Shown one piece after another: positions 38,015 to 51,221 of a stretch of DNA of 64,000 bases (positions are counted from its first letter, which is position 1; each line of letters opens with the position of its first letter). The DNA comes from Silurus meridionalis (Eukaryota; Chordata; Actinopteri; Siluriformes; Siluridae): positions 11,851,389 through 11,915,388 of the forward strand of contig NC_060896.1 in the NCBI RefSeq assembly GCF_014805685.1, read 5' to 3'. Made by a program: the position numbers and the translations under genes. The notes beneath the pieces are model-generated. The model saw only the letters and a list, made by a program, of their open reading frames with translations. It did not search any database and was not told the DNA's origin.

Positions 38015-39769
38015 TTATTGTCTGGGCACGACGCACGTGCAGGCGACCGGAAGTGTTTTATACACGATATTAATAGAGTATTTATCCGGATCAGCTGGAC
38101 ATGAGACTTTCTTGAGGAACATCATCTCCCGCATCACCGGGACGGAGTTGTAGTCGGTGTTTTCCGAGCCGTTAATGATGCAGCCGGAACACAGACACTC
38201 AGCCACTTCATAGACTGAAGGGATCAGATGATTATTGGTTTCAAATCTGTGAGTGAGGAAATCAAACATAACACCAGGTCAGTGTATTACACCTACACCG
38301 TCTCATTATTAATCATCATGCAGCAAACATGCGGAATCACATGATGTGTCAGTTGTTTCTGTCGTTTTCATTTCTGCAGTGGACTTCCTTCATGAAGAGT
38401 CCCCTCAGTCTCCCTTTTTCTTCCTATCTTCTTCCTCTTCTCTGTCCCTCTCTCCTCTTTTCTTCCTTCCCGCCCTCTCTCTCTCCCCCCTCCCTCCCGT
38501 CAGCCCCCGCATCTTTGTCATTCTGTCTAAACACCCACCTGTCTCTCTATCTGTCTACATTTCTCCCTCTCTCTCGTTCTTCTCGACAGTTTTCCTCAAT
38601 CCTATTCCAAGTGACCGACTCCGAATCGACTCAAATCCCGGAAATGACTCACACCTGTCTCGGTATTTTCGTGCTGCTAACCCTGAGCCAGAACCAGGAA
38701 CCAGTGCTTCCAAACAGATGTAAGAAATTCTAGATTTTAGAAGATAAAAAAATATCCTAGAAATTCGTACTAACAAACAGAACACAAAGTGATTTATATC
38801 TATAATCTATACGCGCTGGTGCTCTGACAAAGCGCTTTCCCTGCCGACAGGTGCAGCACTCGTACAGGTGTTTTGGCGCATGCGCTCTTCGATTCTGTAC
38901 GCCCATAAATTCTCCGTATATTTTTTTTTTAGTGCCGGAGGCATTTCCTGTTCGCGGAAATAGACTTTGCGAGATAGCTTCCTGTAGATGGAGGTATTTT
39001 ATGCCGTGGATATTTGCAACATGAAAGTATGCTACCTGTAGTACCAGTCGCAGTAGAACCATCGGTCTAATTGATTGAGAAGTGTGGACGCGGTGATTTC
39101 TACACTCGGTAAAGGTTTCCTTTTGTTCCTACCGGCGTTTCCTACCGGCGATGTTTTCATGCGTACACGCCCCCCTGCCAGCATTTTCTTGCTTTTTCGG
39201 TTTTAATAATGTGCAGCTTGAACGTAACACACGCCGAACCATAAGGCAAAACATCAAATTATCTCCGGACTGGATGAAGTGATTTAAAAGCACAATTTGC
39301 ATTTTTGTCTTTAAGTCTAACAGTCGGAAGGATGCGCAGTCATGAGAACTGAGGAAAGAGACTCACTTTAATCGCCATGGAGAGAGTGATCGGTTCTTTA
39401 GTTCAGATGAGAAGACCAAGTGTGTGAAATCCTGGCAGGACGCGGCAGACACAGAAGGTGCAGCCCTGAGATCGATGTGTCTGCCTGCCCGCCGCAGTAA
39501 CTTCTTTTCCTGGTGCATGAGTTCATCATTAGTCAAACAGCCCCTAAGCTTCTGTTCTGTCAAAGCATCCTTGAGGAAAAGCATGAAAACTCCGGCTATC
39601 AGATAAGACTGGGAGAGAAGAACATCACGATTGAAAAACAAATAAACAAACAAAATACAAATAAAAACACACCACCACTTAAATCCATGTTCATACAAGT
39701 TGAATAATAAATACATAATGTATGCTGTATTGAAGTCTTTACTGTAGACTTTACTGTACTCACCCACAT
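38015..39769 (-). CDS. il17c: Interleukin-17C (il17c), three coding exons
   Basis: Exons, minus strand: 39769-39764 (only Met-Trp), 39608-39367, 38246-38015. Donors are GTGAGT (both) and acceptors CCCAG and CACAG; the product is 159 residues. IL17C is a secreted epithelial cytokine acting through IL17RA/IL17RE. A hydrophobic signal peptide covers about residues 3-15. The IL-17 signature is clear: RSLSPWRL before the last junction, then ECLCSGCI (Cys100, 102, 105), a spaced Cys132 and the terminal CTCVVP (Cys152, 154), fitting the cystine-knot pattern. N-glycosylation sequons occur at N74 and N108. Assignment to IL17C over IL17A/F rests on the CLCxGC motif, the long spacing before CTC, and adjacency to zc3h18, as in human. 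The two-codon first exon is set by the need for a start in phase with the acceptor at 39608. Confidence 0.9.
38247..39366 (-). other. il17c: il17c intron 2 with CT-rich and CpG-rich segments
   Basis: The plus strand is strongly CT-rich at 38.4-38.6 kb (low complexity), which creates long Ser/Leu/Pro ORFs. A CpG-richer stretch spans about 38.8-39.2 kb. I see no convincing exon of another gene. Confidence 0.4.
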
Positions 39770-39827
39770 GTTTAGTTTGTCCTGTTAGTCCTCATCAAAA
39801 TGACCCAGACCTGTAGGTAGTCGAGCA

Positions 39828-39853
39828 ATATATCTGCTCACTTGGGAAAATCC
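39828..39853 (-). promoter_or_regulatory. il17c: Possible il17c core promoter with TATA-like and kappaB-like motifs
   Basis: An ATATAT run (39828-39833) lies about 60 bp upstream of the il17c ATG. GGGAAAATCC (39844-39853, plus strand) is one base off the NF-kappaB consensus. IL17C is NF-kappaB-inducible in epithelia in mammals. This rests on motif reading only. Confidence 0.25.
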
Positions 39854-39859
39854 AGTGTA

Positions 39860-41050
39860 TGAGGAAATGGAAAAAAAATAATCACCAAACCCATCCCCTT
39901 GCATATTTCACGCACAATACTGTAGCAATGATCATTGTATGTTTATACACATTTATTAGTTTTTTTGTTTTTAAAGAGCAAGTGTTAAAATGATAGCATC
40001 CTATGCCTGTTCAAAATGGCATTTTCAGGAAAGAATATAAGTTTTGTTTATTCTTGGTCCCTGCTTTACTCTTTTCCTATTCTAAAACATTTACTTTGGG
40101 ATTTTTTTGTATTAAACCTGTTTTGAATAATATATACAAAGTTTCCAAACAATTAACAAAAAGGAAAAATAAGGATACTTATTTGTCTAGATTACTAATC
40201 TAGACCGTCTTCTGTTATGATGCACATTTTTTTACATCTTAATCACATGTGCTGAATTATTACTTCATATTGTTATTGCTTTTTATAGCTGCTTTAAAAA
40301 CAAATCAAAATAAATAAATTCCATTATCAAAAGCCTCTGAGATCGCTAGGTAGATATACTTTTCGAAATCTACATTTATAAATAAGACTTGATAAAAATT
40401 ATTGTATGGTTCTGTATTTCAATTCTAGTCTCAATGAAACATTTGAGGTCTGCGTCAACTGACAACTAAATACATTTCATTACCGACATTGGTTGTATTA
40501 CTTATTTCAATTGCTCTTGAGTTTTAGTACCTGCAAGTGCTTCTGCTGCTACCTGATGCTAATGGGAAACAAAGTAATTCCCAAAGTATGATTTACAGCT
40601 TTACATTTAAGTAATAGACCTGTTGCATTTATTTCCAGGTACGTTTGGTAGTTTCATCTTCCTCAATGTGACTGTAACGGGTCTATGAAAAGCACAAATA
40701 TTTATAGCAAATCAAGAAGTCTTTAACAGTTTACACATAGCCAAAAATTCATCAATGAGAACCGCTTTCACTACTAAGCTACTGATTCCCATCTATAGTT
40801 TGATTATCTACCAGTAGATATTACATGTACCAACATTCCCAGCTCCTAATTAGCATTTACAAGCTGCAGTGCTTTACTTTCACTGAATAGAAACCAATAT
40901 TCATTAAATTTCTCATCAAATCTAATTGCAGGACTAATATTTACCCACCACCGACCTACAAGGTTTTAAACACTGTTAGCTGATAAAGTGTAGTCATCCG
41001 CTGTTTTTTAGCCGAAATATACATTTGCATACATAAATAAACATTCAAAT
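39860..41050. other. Intergenic region between zc3h18 and il17c
   Basis: About 1.2 kb of AT-rich sequence, presumably il17c upstream regulatory DNA. No gene or complete repeat seen. Confidence 0.45.
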
Positions 41051-41075
41051 AAGGTGATTCTCTTTATCAAAATAG

Positions 41076-41081
41076 TTTATT
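41076..41081 (-). terminator. zc3h18: Candidate zc3h18 polyadenylation signal AATAAA
   Basis: AATAAA on the transcript strand, 822 nt past the zc3h18 stop. It would give a roughly 0.85 kb 3'UTR. Confidence 0.45.
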
Positions 41082-41902
41082 TAGAAGCTTTTTCTGTCAC
41101 AAAAAGCAAGATATTATTCTTCCCTATCTCAGAGTGTCTCAAAGACAGACTCTTGCTCATCAAAAATAAGGAACAAAATAAAAGTTTTTTTTTTTTTTTT
41201 TTTTTTTAACTTGAGCTAGAGAAACAACAACAAAAAAAAAACAAAAAACATTGCAGTCTTATAAAAGCAATACATCACATCATTTGTTCTCTAGTTTCAT
41301 ACACTTCAAGAGGGGCTTCTCCTCAACTGACTTATAATATTTGTACACATTCAGAAACAAAACACAGTCAGGAAATGCTAAACAGACAACTGACTAGTTA
41401 AGATGGAAACAAGGGGACCTCGAGTTCTTCATGGTCAGATCTTAAGCTAGACAGGTGGTGTGTTCATAAAAGAAGTCAGTCTCAGTAAAGCGGTTCTTCT
41501 TGATGATCAAAACCTACATTTTGGATCAAAAGACCATGATATGAACTATTAACAAAAAAATGAATAATTGAGCAAAATGGAGAGAGACGACGGGAGAGAA
41601 ACAATTCAATAGTTCATTTTTTTTTTCTCAGCATAGAGACACTACAGTAAAGCTTCCATCTTCTTGCAATAACAGAATAAGAGTGAACAGTCACTCCACT
41701 ACAATATCACATTAATATAAAATGTAGACAACCTCTCGCTGAGGGGAAATGTTTGAGTGATGTAGCGGTGTTCTTTGAGAGCTACTTGGATGTCTGTAAT
41801 TTTAAACACAATGAACGGTTTAATCCACTTCCAAAACGACTTTTAGAGGTCCTCAGTGACTGATGGCTTGGAAACCAGATGTTGCAGGTTCTGGCCTGCT
41901 TC

Positions 41903-44900
41903 TCATTTCCCTGGGATTTTAGCCCTCTTGCGAGCGATGGCATCTTCCACGGCCTTTAGCTGCTTCAGCAGCTCCTCCCGGCGGGATAGAGTGCTGCTGG
42001 GTTTGCCCGAGACTGGGGCAGGGGCTGGAGCTTTACCGGCAGATACAGTAAGGCCTTTCCCAGAAGACTTGGGTGGCGGGGACTGGGGACGCTTCCTTGA
42101 GAAACAAAGGCAAAAATCAGAAGTTGTGAGGAAACATCTGGCCATTTAGGGGTTTATTTTTTTATTTTTAAATAAATATGCACAAATATATCCACTGCTA
42201 AATACTTACTGAGTATTTAATTTAACGTTAAACACACAACTGTAAACAGTCACTTGTTTTAAAATAAAAAAATTTTTTTGCACCAATTAAATCATTTATT
42301 TACTATCAGCTTCTGTTTTTGATTGATTGGACATTGGTGATCTACACAAATTTTGATCTCGGTGAGCTACACAAATTTCAGGAACCCAGGATGTGACGAG
42401 AGCTGTTTTCAAGCGTGGTCAAATGTTACGTACGACAGTAATGAAGCTTACATAAACAAACACGATGCTAACTTGGCAGCAAAAATGCCATCACGATAAA
42501 TATGACATTAAAATTGTGAAATTGAGACACGCAGTTGTACACTGATGCACAACGTATAATTGTTTTCAGTGACGCAGGTGAAGCTTGCATATGCTAATAT
42601 AATGCTGATAGTCAGAGATGCACACAAAATTTGCACGAGACACAAGCGATAAGGGTGTACCTCGTATGACTGTGGCTGAAACACTGAGTGAAGTGTGAGG
42701 GCAGGCAACAGATATAACAAAATGAATAAAACACATTACATATGCACTATTCAATAAAGGCTTCTGTAACTATTTCTGAAACAAGGAAATATAAACACGG
42801 CTGACATTTAGGTTCATGTTTATAATTGTTTCCTATCCAATTGTTAAAGCTTTTTTTTTTTCACCACAGTATCATTTTGCATCAAAATGTGAGTTCATAC
42901 AGTTTTGTGACAAAGCATATACGCTAAAGGAAAAAGTGAAGTTGACCGAACATGACAGGTGTCTGTTTTGGCCATAGTATTACATTTCTTTGCCTTTGAT
43001 AACCACTTCCCTCCCATATGCAGAGTGCGTCATTAGGTTTGTGTGCTCTATTCATGCACACCCAGATCCCTGGGGTTTCCCATTTTAATAATTATTCCTG
43101 TTCTAAACAAAAGACTGGAGACTCAGCGAATTTTTACCTAACCCTAATTAATGCATATAAGAATGGTAGGAATGCAATATAACCATTATTCAGAAGAAGA
43201 AAAATTATTCTTGCATCCTTTTTTGCTGATGGTTTTGGCTGGTGAATTATTTCATGTAACGTCATTAAGTAGGGACCCACAGTTTGGTGGTTTGTAGTTA
43301 AACAATTGTCAAGAATGAGAAACTTGGAATTTTATAAAATGGCCACATTTAGCATGGGGCTGTGCTCTTTTGGATAAATTAGTCAAGCCATTTAACCTGG
43401 GGGATTTGCAGGGTCAGGGGATGGTGATGGAATTGTACATCTGATTTATAAACCTAATGCATATGTTAGAGGTACAACAGAACACAAGACTGTAAAATCC
43501 AGAAGCTGATATGTGAAGCTGTTTAAAACGCACTGTCAAATCAGCTCACAGAGAGAGGAGTTTATTATTTTAAGTACAGAACAAATGGCACCAATGCAAC
43601 CAGTAAGAAAAACATTAGCACAAACCTGTCTCCCTGTGGAGGCATGGGCCGGGGCCCCTGACCTCTTGGCCGGTCCATTCTAGGTGAGAGCGGTGGTCGT
43701 CCAGGTCTTCGCTCTCGATCTGTAAAATGTTTGTTTAGATAATTTAGACAAAAGCCTTGTTGTGCGATGGTTTGTGGCTTCCCACTAAATGAACTGAAAC
43801 TGCTGACCAATGTGATACTTCTCCAAGGCAGGATTTCCTTCTGGAATTCCTCATTAACAAACATGCTAATTGTGCACGTGTGTGTCAAGTGCAATTTGAC
43901 AGACTGAATTTCTACACTGGTTTTTCCTAGACCCAATAACCTTTATGCTTGAAGGAGGCGCAACGTCTCACCTCTATCAGGAGACAGTGCCATTCTTTTG
44001 CTGAGAGGAGATGTTGGTCTCTCTTTGTCTGCAGGGAAGTACCTCTTCCTATTGCTTCTGTCTGCTTGTTGCTACATATGTGATGGAGAAGAAATAGTTA
44101 GCCACTAGGTTGCTATTTGAATTGAAGGATACACAGATTTTATTCTAAGCGGCTACCTTGTTGAGCAAGGTCAGTTTGATGTCCTTATGAGAGCCATAAC
44201 CCCCCCCTGCAGGACCCACGGGTGGCGCATTCATCGGGTGTCCCCGGTTTCCAGGTGCAGATCTGGGCATGCCTGAGTCAGTTTTGGGCGGCATGCCAGA
44301 CTGATCAATCCTCTTTCTTTGTTCTTTAAAGGTTTCATCTTTTTTTGTGGGTTTTCCTACACAGAACACAATTAACGCAACGCATGTCAACAAGCAGAAC
44401 TACTCATTATTTATAATAAAAAATAAAAATAAAAAAAAAATTAAAAAAAACGCGATGATAGATCAAACAAATTCTGATTGGTTTCAGTGATATGAAACTA
44501 ACAAAACTTCAACAACTGATCAGTATCTGCAATTAGGATTACCTCAAACAAAAAGCAGCTACAGTATGCTGTCTAGCTGCCTGATAACATTTCTGGAGAT
44601 TACTACACTGCATGATGAAAATATGAATTTAACAAACGAGTTTTGGAAATATAAAATTTACATTAAGTGAAAAATTTCCTTGAATCGGTCATAACCATGA
44701 TCACATTAATTAAGACCTATTGGGCCCCAGGACCATGGGAGGACAAATGAGTATTCAAAACAAGATAAGAAAGCACAAGGATCTGCACATCAGTGTTGAA
44801 TAACAGCACGACAATCGAATGAATGCAACTGAATCAGTTCACTACCTCTGTCTTTATTGGCCTCCCTGTCTCGTGGGAGTCCTCTCTCCTTGCGTGTATG

Positions 44901-46531
44901 ACCTGGAGTAGGTGAATGGGAACTAGCTGAGGACACAGGGCTGGCCAGGTCAGCATACATATCATCAGAATCAGCACTGCGCACTGAGCTGCTGCTGGAG
45001 GAGGCAGACGACACTGATGATACGCTGCTCACTGAGAGAGACCTGCACCATGAACACATGCGACAAATCAATAAACATGTCACACAAGCAAGTTATTCAT
45101 TGAAACTCTGGGTTAAAGCGGCTAAGCTGTATGTACAATGTTTTAAGGAGACTCCACCTTGACTTGTGGGATCCAGACCGAGAGCGAGAAACGGAGGCAG
45201 AAGAGGACCGAGATCTGGAAGTGGAGCCTGAGTAGCTGCTGCCACTGCCACTCACACTGCCACTTATTGTCCTCCTGTAAGAGACAGACAGAGATGATGA
45301 AATTTTTAAAAACTCGATTTAATCCATGTATTTGCTTCATCTGCAAATATAAACTGAATTGAAATACATGAGAGACTTTTTCTTATTTGTTGCACAAGAG
45401 TGGTGATCCTGATGGTGGAAAACAGTACAAAACATTCAAGTGATGTTATGAAACATTAAAGAAAATCATTTAAGGTGCCCATATTAATATCAGAGCAAAC
45501 AACACTGTGAATGTCACATGATACTAAATAGTCAGGTTCTATGTATAGTCCAGGACTCAAGTATCATGTAAATACAACCATGCATACTTTTAGATAATCA
45601 TTCTTACTTGCAGAAAATGACAGGGAATATTTTTAGAAAATGAAGAAGCCCAATGAAAAAGAAAAAAAAAAAAAAAAAAAAAAACACACATTACATTTAA
45701 TAGAAGCCTATACTATTTTGAACAGGGAAGGCAATATATGAAGTGTGAAACTACCTACTGGGAAACAACATACAAGAACTTCCTTGTCCCTATAAATCAA
45801 CTGATAAATAAATAGTTAAGTGAATAAATAACACTATAATACATATTTATGTATACACATGTTAGGTATACATAAATATGTTGTTCCATTAGACTCTAAA
45901 TGTTTAAAAAATGTCATACTAAATGTTTTCCAAAATATTTCCTACTTTTAATCACAGAACATCTTTAACTCAGATGTTTATTAGAAAATTAGTCATTTTT
46001 ATTAGTAATTTGTACTATGATATCATCCCAGTCATATTCTCTACACCGCCTTAAATTTGATTAATATATAATGTGTTTTTAAATAATTAATGATTTAATA
46101 AAACAACGCACATAATTGACAACTCGACATCTGAGAAAATCAAGTTGTTTGAAGATAAAATATAAATAAATAAACTGGAAATGTTTTAATAAAAAAAAAA
46201 TGAGAAGAAGAAAGTCATCACCATGGCATGAGACTCAGGAGTTCCCTTAGGGAAGTCTCAATTAAAGGTTACATGACAGATAATATTTACTTTGTCAACA
46301 AAAAGTTAACAAAAGCTCATTTATACCAGAGCTCTGGAAAGCCAGGAGAGACATGTGATTTTCCCCCAGAACTCCCACACAGGGTATTCCACATGCAACA
46401 CTCCCACACACACACAGACACACACACACAAACACACACCTACCTACAAACATACACAGACCTCTCTCTTCTCCGGATTGTGACACACTGGATTCATGCA
46501 AATAAGTCCATAAATCACACAGTTCACACAG

Positions 46532-46585
<54 letters not shown>

Positions 46586-46740
46586 CCACCCACTAGAAGA
46601 GGAAGGAAGAAAATTATTTTGTGCTCCCACTTTCAATTTGCAATTCTGATCAATTTGCCAAGTATTCAAATGTTTTAATGAAAAGCTGTTTTAAAAGGGG
46701 GTTTTAATTCATAAGGATCTGTCCATTTCTCACTTTCACT

Positions 46741-46806
<66 letters not shown>

Positions 46807-47612
46807 CCTGCGAGGATCATTCGGCAGCCGTTCTTTCCTGCGGCCCTCTCTCACATTGGGTGGTTTTACTGGTTCTCTTTGTGCAGCTGGTCTCCCCACA
46901 TCACGAATGCTGGGAGGTTTAACTCCTTCTGTTAAGGGTTTCAGAGGTTTGCCTGGCATTGAGGGACTGGGCATCTTCTTGGAGGGGCCTTTATCCCTGC
47001 GGGGAGGGGGCATCGTTCCAGGCTTCAGTGGGTGGCTTAAGGACGAGAACAGAATTTTTGTTTATGTTGCTTTGTGATGCTGCATATTCCAAAAAAAGAT
47101 CTCAGTGTAGTCTTTACTTAGGCTTACTGATATACAGAAGGTTGTTAACTTATAAATATTCAAATACCTTGCTATCAAGTTAACAAAAACTGTTTTTTTC
47201 CCCCGGTGGTACCAGACTAATTACTGTAATAGGGTGTGAATGAGTTGGTATGTATGAATGCATTAAGTGCATGGTAACATTGTATGTACCTTTTTACTAC
47301 TCCAGGAGGCTGCTCTGTTTTATTCTTGCCTACATTTCTCTGGGCAGAAGGCGTAGGGGAGGCAGATGATGAGTAGGATCTTGATCTTCAATAAAAAAAA
47401 AATTATAAAAAAAAAAAAAAAGGAGGAGGGGTGGGGTGGAAAAAAGTTATTAAAAATAATGGTTTACCAAAAAGGTTTAAACACATGCCTTGTGCTCTGT
47501 TTAGTGAAAAGTAATTGTATTTATTATCATGGCAAGGAAATTTCCTGCATCACTTTCTATTGAAAAACAGACAAAAAAAACCTCTATGTACTGTACATTT
47601 GGTGAATGTGGC

Positions 47613-47651
<39 letters not shown>

Positions 47652-50600
47652 CGTGCGAGAGAGTGTTTCTTGCCTGGTTCGGCTGCCTGAAAAAGAGCTA
47701 TGTTGCGAAGAGTGAGTGGAGAAAGAGCTGAGTGATGAAGACCGTGAGCGTGACCTCGAACGGGAGGAACCGGATCCCGTATATGAAGAAGACCGTGATG
47801 ATGACCTGGGGAAATACCATTCAGTCAGTACTCAATTACATGCACAACACAAAATTTAAATTGATAACAAACATTACCGTGATGAGTTAGAAAGTGACAC
47901 AGATGAGCCAGACGGCCTATGCCGTCTGCGTCCACGTGGTGGGGATCCCATGAGGCCAGGTCTGCGCCTTGGAGACTTTGACCTGCGCCAGGGGTCTTTC
48001 CATTCATCCGGCCGCTTTACCATGGGCACAGTCTCCTTTTTTGGCTGTGATTCCATTGGCCCTCTATTGTGGGAAAAAAATAAAAAAATAAAATAAAGAA
48101 GAAGAAGAATGTAAGAAAATGGTTTTGAATAGTCAAATATACACTACTGCACAGTGAGATTCTCATATATCAGCTTTTTAGGTAGCTGGAGTCAGAGAAC
48201 ATGGTCAGCTATAACACAACACCGACTTTCCAACTTCCAGGCTTTAATTGGTCACTTCCACAGTTACTGACAAAAGTGCTAAATCAGGATGGTGCACGTG
48301 TTACCTGACAAAGAGCCCTACTTTACAAATAACACAAGCCAAGCTCACATTTCCAGACGTGTGTACCATCTTCCAGTATTTAATTTTTTTAATTAATTAT
48401 CATTCCGTTGCAGCAAGCACGCGACTGACCCCCTCCCCCCACACACAGTACTGTCAAAGTGGTTTTTCGACATTCACAAAATGTATATGCAAGGAATGTA
48501 TCAAGTTCACTGCTGCTAGTAGATACCAGTAACAGGAAAAGTCACAGTTGATTGAAAAAGAAAAAGAAAAAACCTTTGTATCAGGCAAAGATATGGTAAT
48601 AACTGAACAATTCTGCTAAATACTTGTATGAGGAAACATAAGGAAGAATCCGGTTGGAGTTACATTACAAGTTCCGATAGAGAAACTAGCAAGAAAAAAC
48701 TAATACAAATAGGATTACATAACCATGCCTTTCCTGATTCTTATTTTTTCCCCCTTTGGTAACATTTCACTTGAACAATGTGTCATTGGGGTGAAAGGTA
48801 TGAACGTCTGATGTTACAACACTATTCCACATGCCATTTCGGTCATGTCATTTATTAGTAATGTAGATATGACAAACATATTACAAATGGATGCTAACTG
48901 TCATGACCATATATGAATGCATGGGACATTTGAGACATGCTCGTCAGTGCCAGGATTGAACCAGGATTCCGTTCTGTAATACAATTATATCTTTGCTCAC
49001 TCAAGTGACTACAATGAGGGCATCAACAACAAAGAAAAAGTTGTGAAGGTGCAGGATGGTCTGTAGGTTTTATCTGCCCAAAAATTGACAGTGCACTTAT
49101 AATTAGGGGGGAAGTCGATGTTAAAGGAAAAGGTAATGTGAGACTTTTCCCCTTATAAAAGCAAAAGGTGCTTTTCTTTCTTAAAATAATAATACAAAAA
49201 AAATGCTTCAGACTGCAAAAATATTTCCTGTTTTCTTAACACAACACATACCTTAAAACCTCTTGCCAATGAAAGCATTTTAAAGAATTTTAAGCAGTTG
49301 TTTCCTAATCTTACTAGTAATAAAAAGAAATGCAGGAATTTCCACTTTGTTTTTAGCTAAGGTGTCAGAGTATATTCAAGTCTGCAGTCCCTCACCTGGG
49401 AGAAATTCCTTTTGTGTGATGCAAGATCGAGTAATCATAAAAAGGGCACCACACTGTTGCTAAAAATAGAAGCATAAAAAAGAGCTATTTTTAGAACTAA
49501 AAAGGAATTTCTCATTATGCAAGTTTTGGTGCTGGTGGGTCATGTTTCTATTGAACCAGTGTCCTCTTTTGTGAGGAAGCGAATTTCCAAAAAGCACATT
49601 GACAAAGATTGCAATACAAACACAAAAACGAACAAAACAGACAGTGAAGAGGATATATTAACTTTTTTCTTTAAAAAATAAATAAAAAAAAAAAAAAAAG
49701 GCAAATAGTACAAATGTATTTTTATGGCTTAATTATTTATTATAATTATTATACGAAACCTTAGTGTGCGTTTATAAACACCTAATGCAACATACTTTTT
49801 TAGGAAGAAAAAAATATATATATGAAAATGGGAAAACACCAAGTCGCTTATGTTTTTATCATTGCATCATCAGCAGACTCGACATTCCACCCCCCAGTAT
49901 ATAGTGGCGTAGGGTTAAATTAGGCTCACTGTGTGAAACAGCAAGAGAGAGACAGGGCAGGGTGCAGATGAATGCTACACTCAGAAAACTATGTTGAGTA
50001 TTGAGTGTACCAAACAGCTAGAACAATAAAACCAGCTCAGTGACTGAAACTGGCAAAGACTAGTCTGTCTGGCTCAATCCTACAGAAGATCTATTGTAGC
50101 AGAAACAACAAGAACTAAAAATATTTTTTTAATTCTTTCAGCAGGCAAAAATAATAATGACAAAGAAAGAAATTTCTTAACATGAAAAAGGTCTTGGCTT
50201 GGCCTCTAAACGAAGACCTACACAATATTAGACAAGTGGTTTTAATGTTATGGCTGATCAGTGTGAGTGAGCATGCTACACAAAATAATTCTAAGTAATC
50301 ATTAAACAGCAAGGAAATTAAAAGACTGGCATCAATGCCTAAAGCACACTGTAAACCCACTGTCAATTTTTACATACCATAGCTTTCGGGTATATTTTTA
50401 GTCTGGCCACAGATTTTCCAAACATAACACCCCTAATTATCAAATAACAGACTCTTATTGGATGTGCAAATCTAAAGGAAAATAACACAATTGTATTAAT
50501 GCTGCATTCAAATAAAGGTCAGAACACAACCTCTGACATGCGACTTGGAAAACCAAACAAAAAATAAACCAAGAGGCGTCTATGGATTTTTCCACACTTT

Positions 50601-51143
50601 GCACACCTCATAAAGGAATTATAGGTACCTTGTGAACTCAGAGGAACAAACTAAATTTCCACAGTTTATTCAATACTAAAATAATTTATTAAATGCTACA
50701 TATTACAATGTACTTGGGTCAATTTCACCTGTTTGTTTGTGTTACTGGAAACTTGTGAACTGTGGCAGGTTACAGATAATAGGCACTGACCCAAAATGGT
50801 AACTGGCGACACATTGGGAACTTCCAGGTAGAACTCATATGGTATCTCCGAACACATTCATTAAAAACATAGCAGCAAAGCTGTCACTTCCTTTCCACTC
50901 CCTTATTTCACCTGGGCTTATTGCCACATATGAATTACTCAAACCAACAAAAGCCAGGAAACCTCCTTTAATGACAACAACATCTCTAACTACACCTCTG
51001 TGATGCTGTCTAGTGATGAAATTCAGGTAAGGAAGTAAAGAAACATTTATAACCACAAGGTTGAATACAGAATTGCAAGATGCTGTTGATTTCAACAGTC
51101 AGTAGAAAACAACTTAAGACAACATGGGGGAACAAACCAGGAA

Positions 51144-51221
<78 letters not shown>

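Noticed and set aside
38329..38785. Plus- and minus-strand ORFs over the CT-rich il17c intron
   Set aside because: Low-complexity Ser/Pro/Leu translation; the IL-17 exons are at 38015-38246 and 39367-39608 and join without this region.
46228..46669. ORFs rich in Thr/His or Cys/Val
   Set aside because: Translation of (CA)n repeats in a zc3h18 intron.
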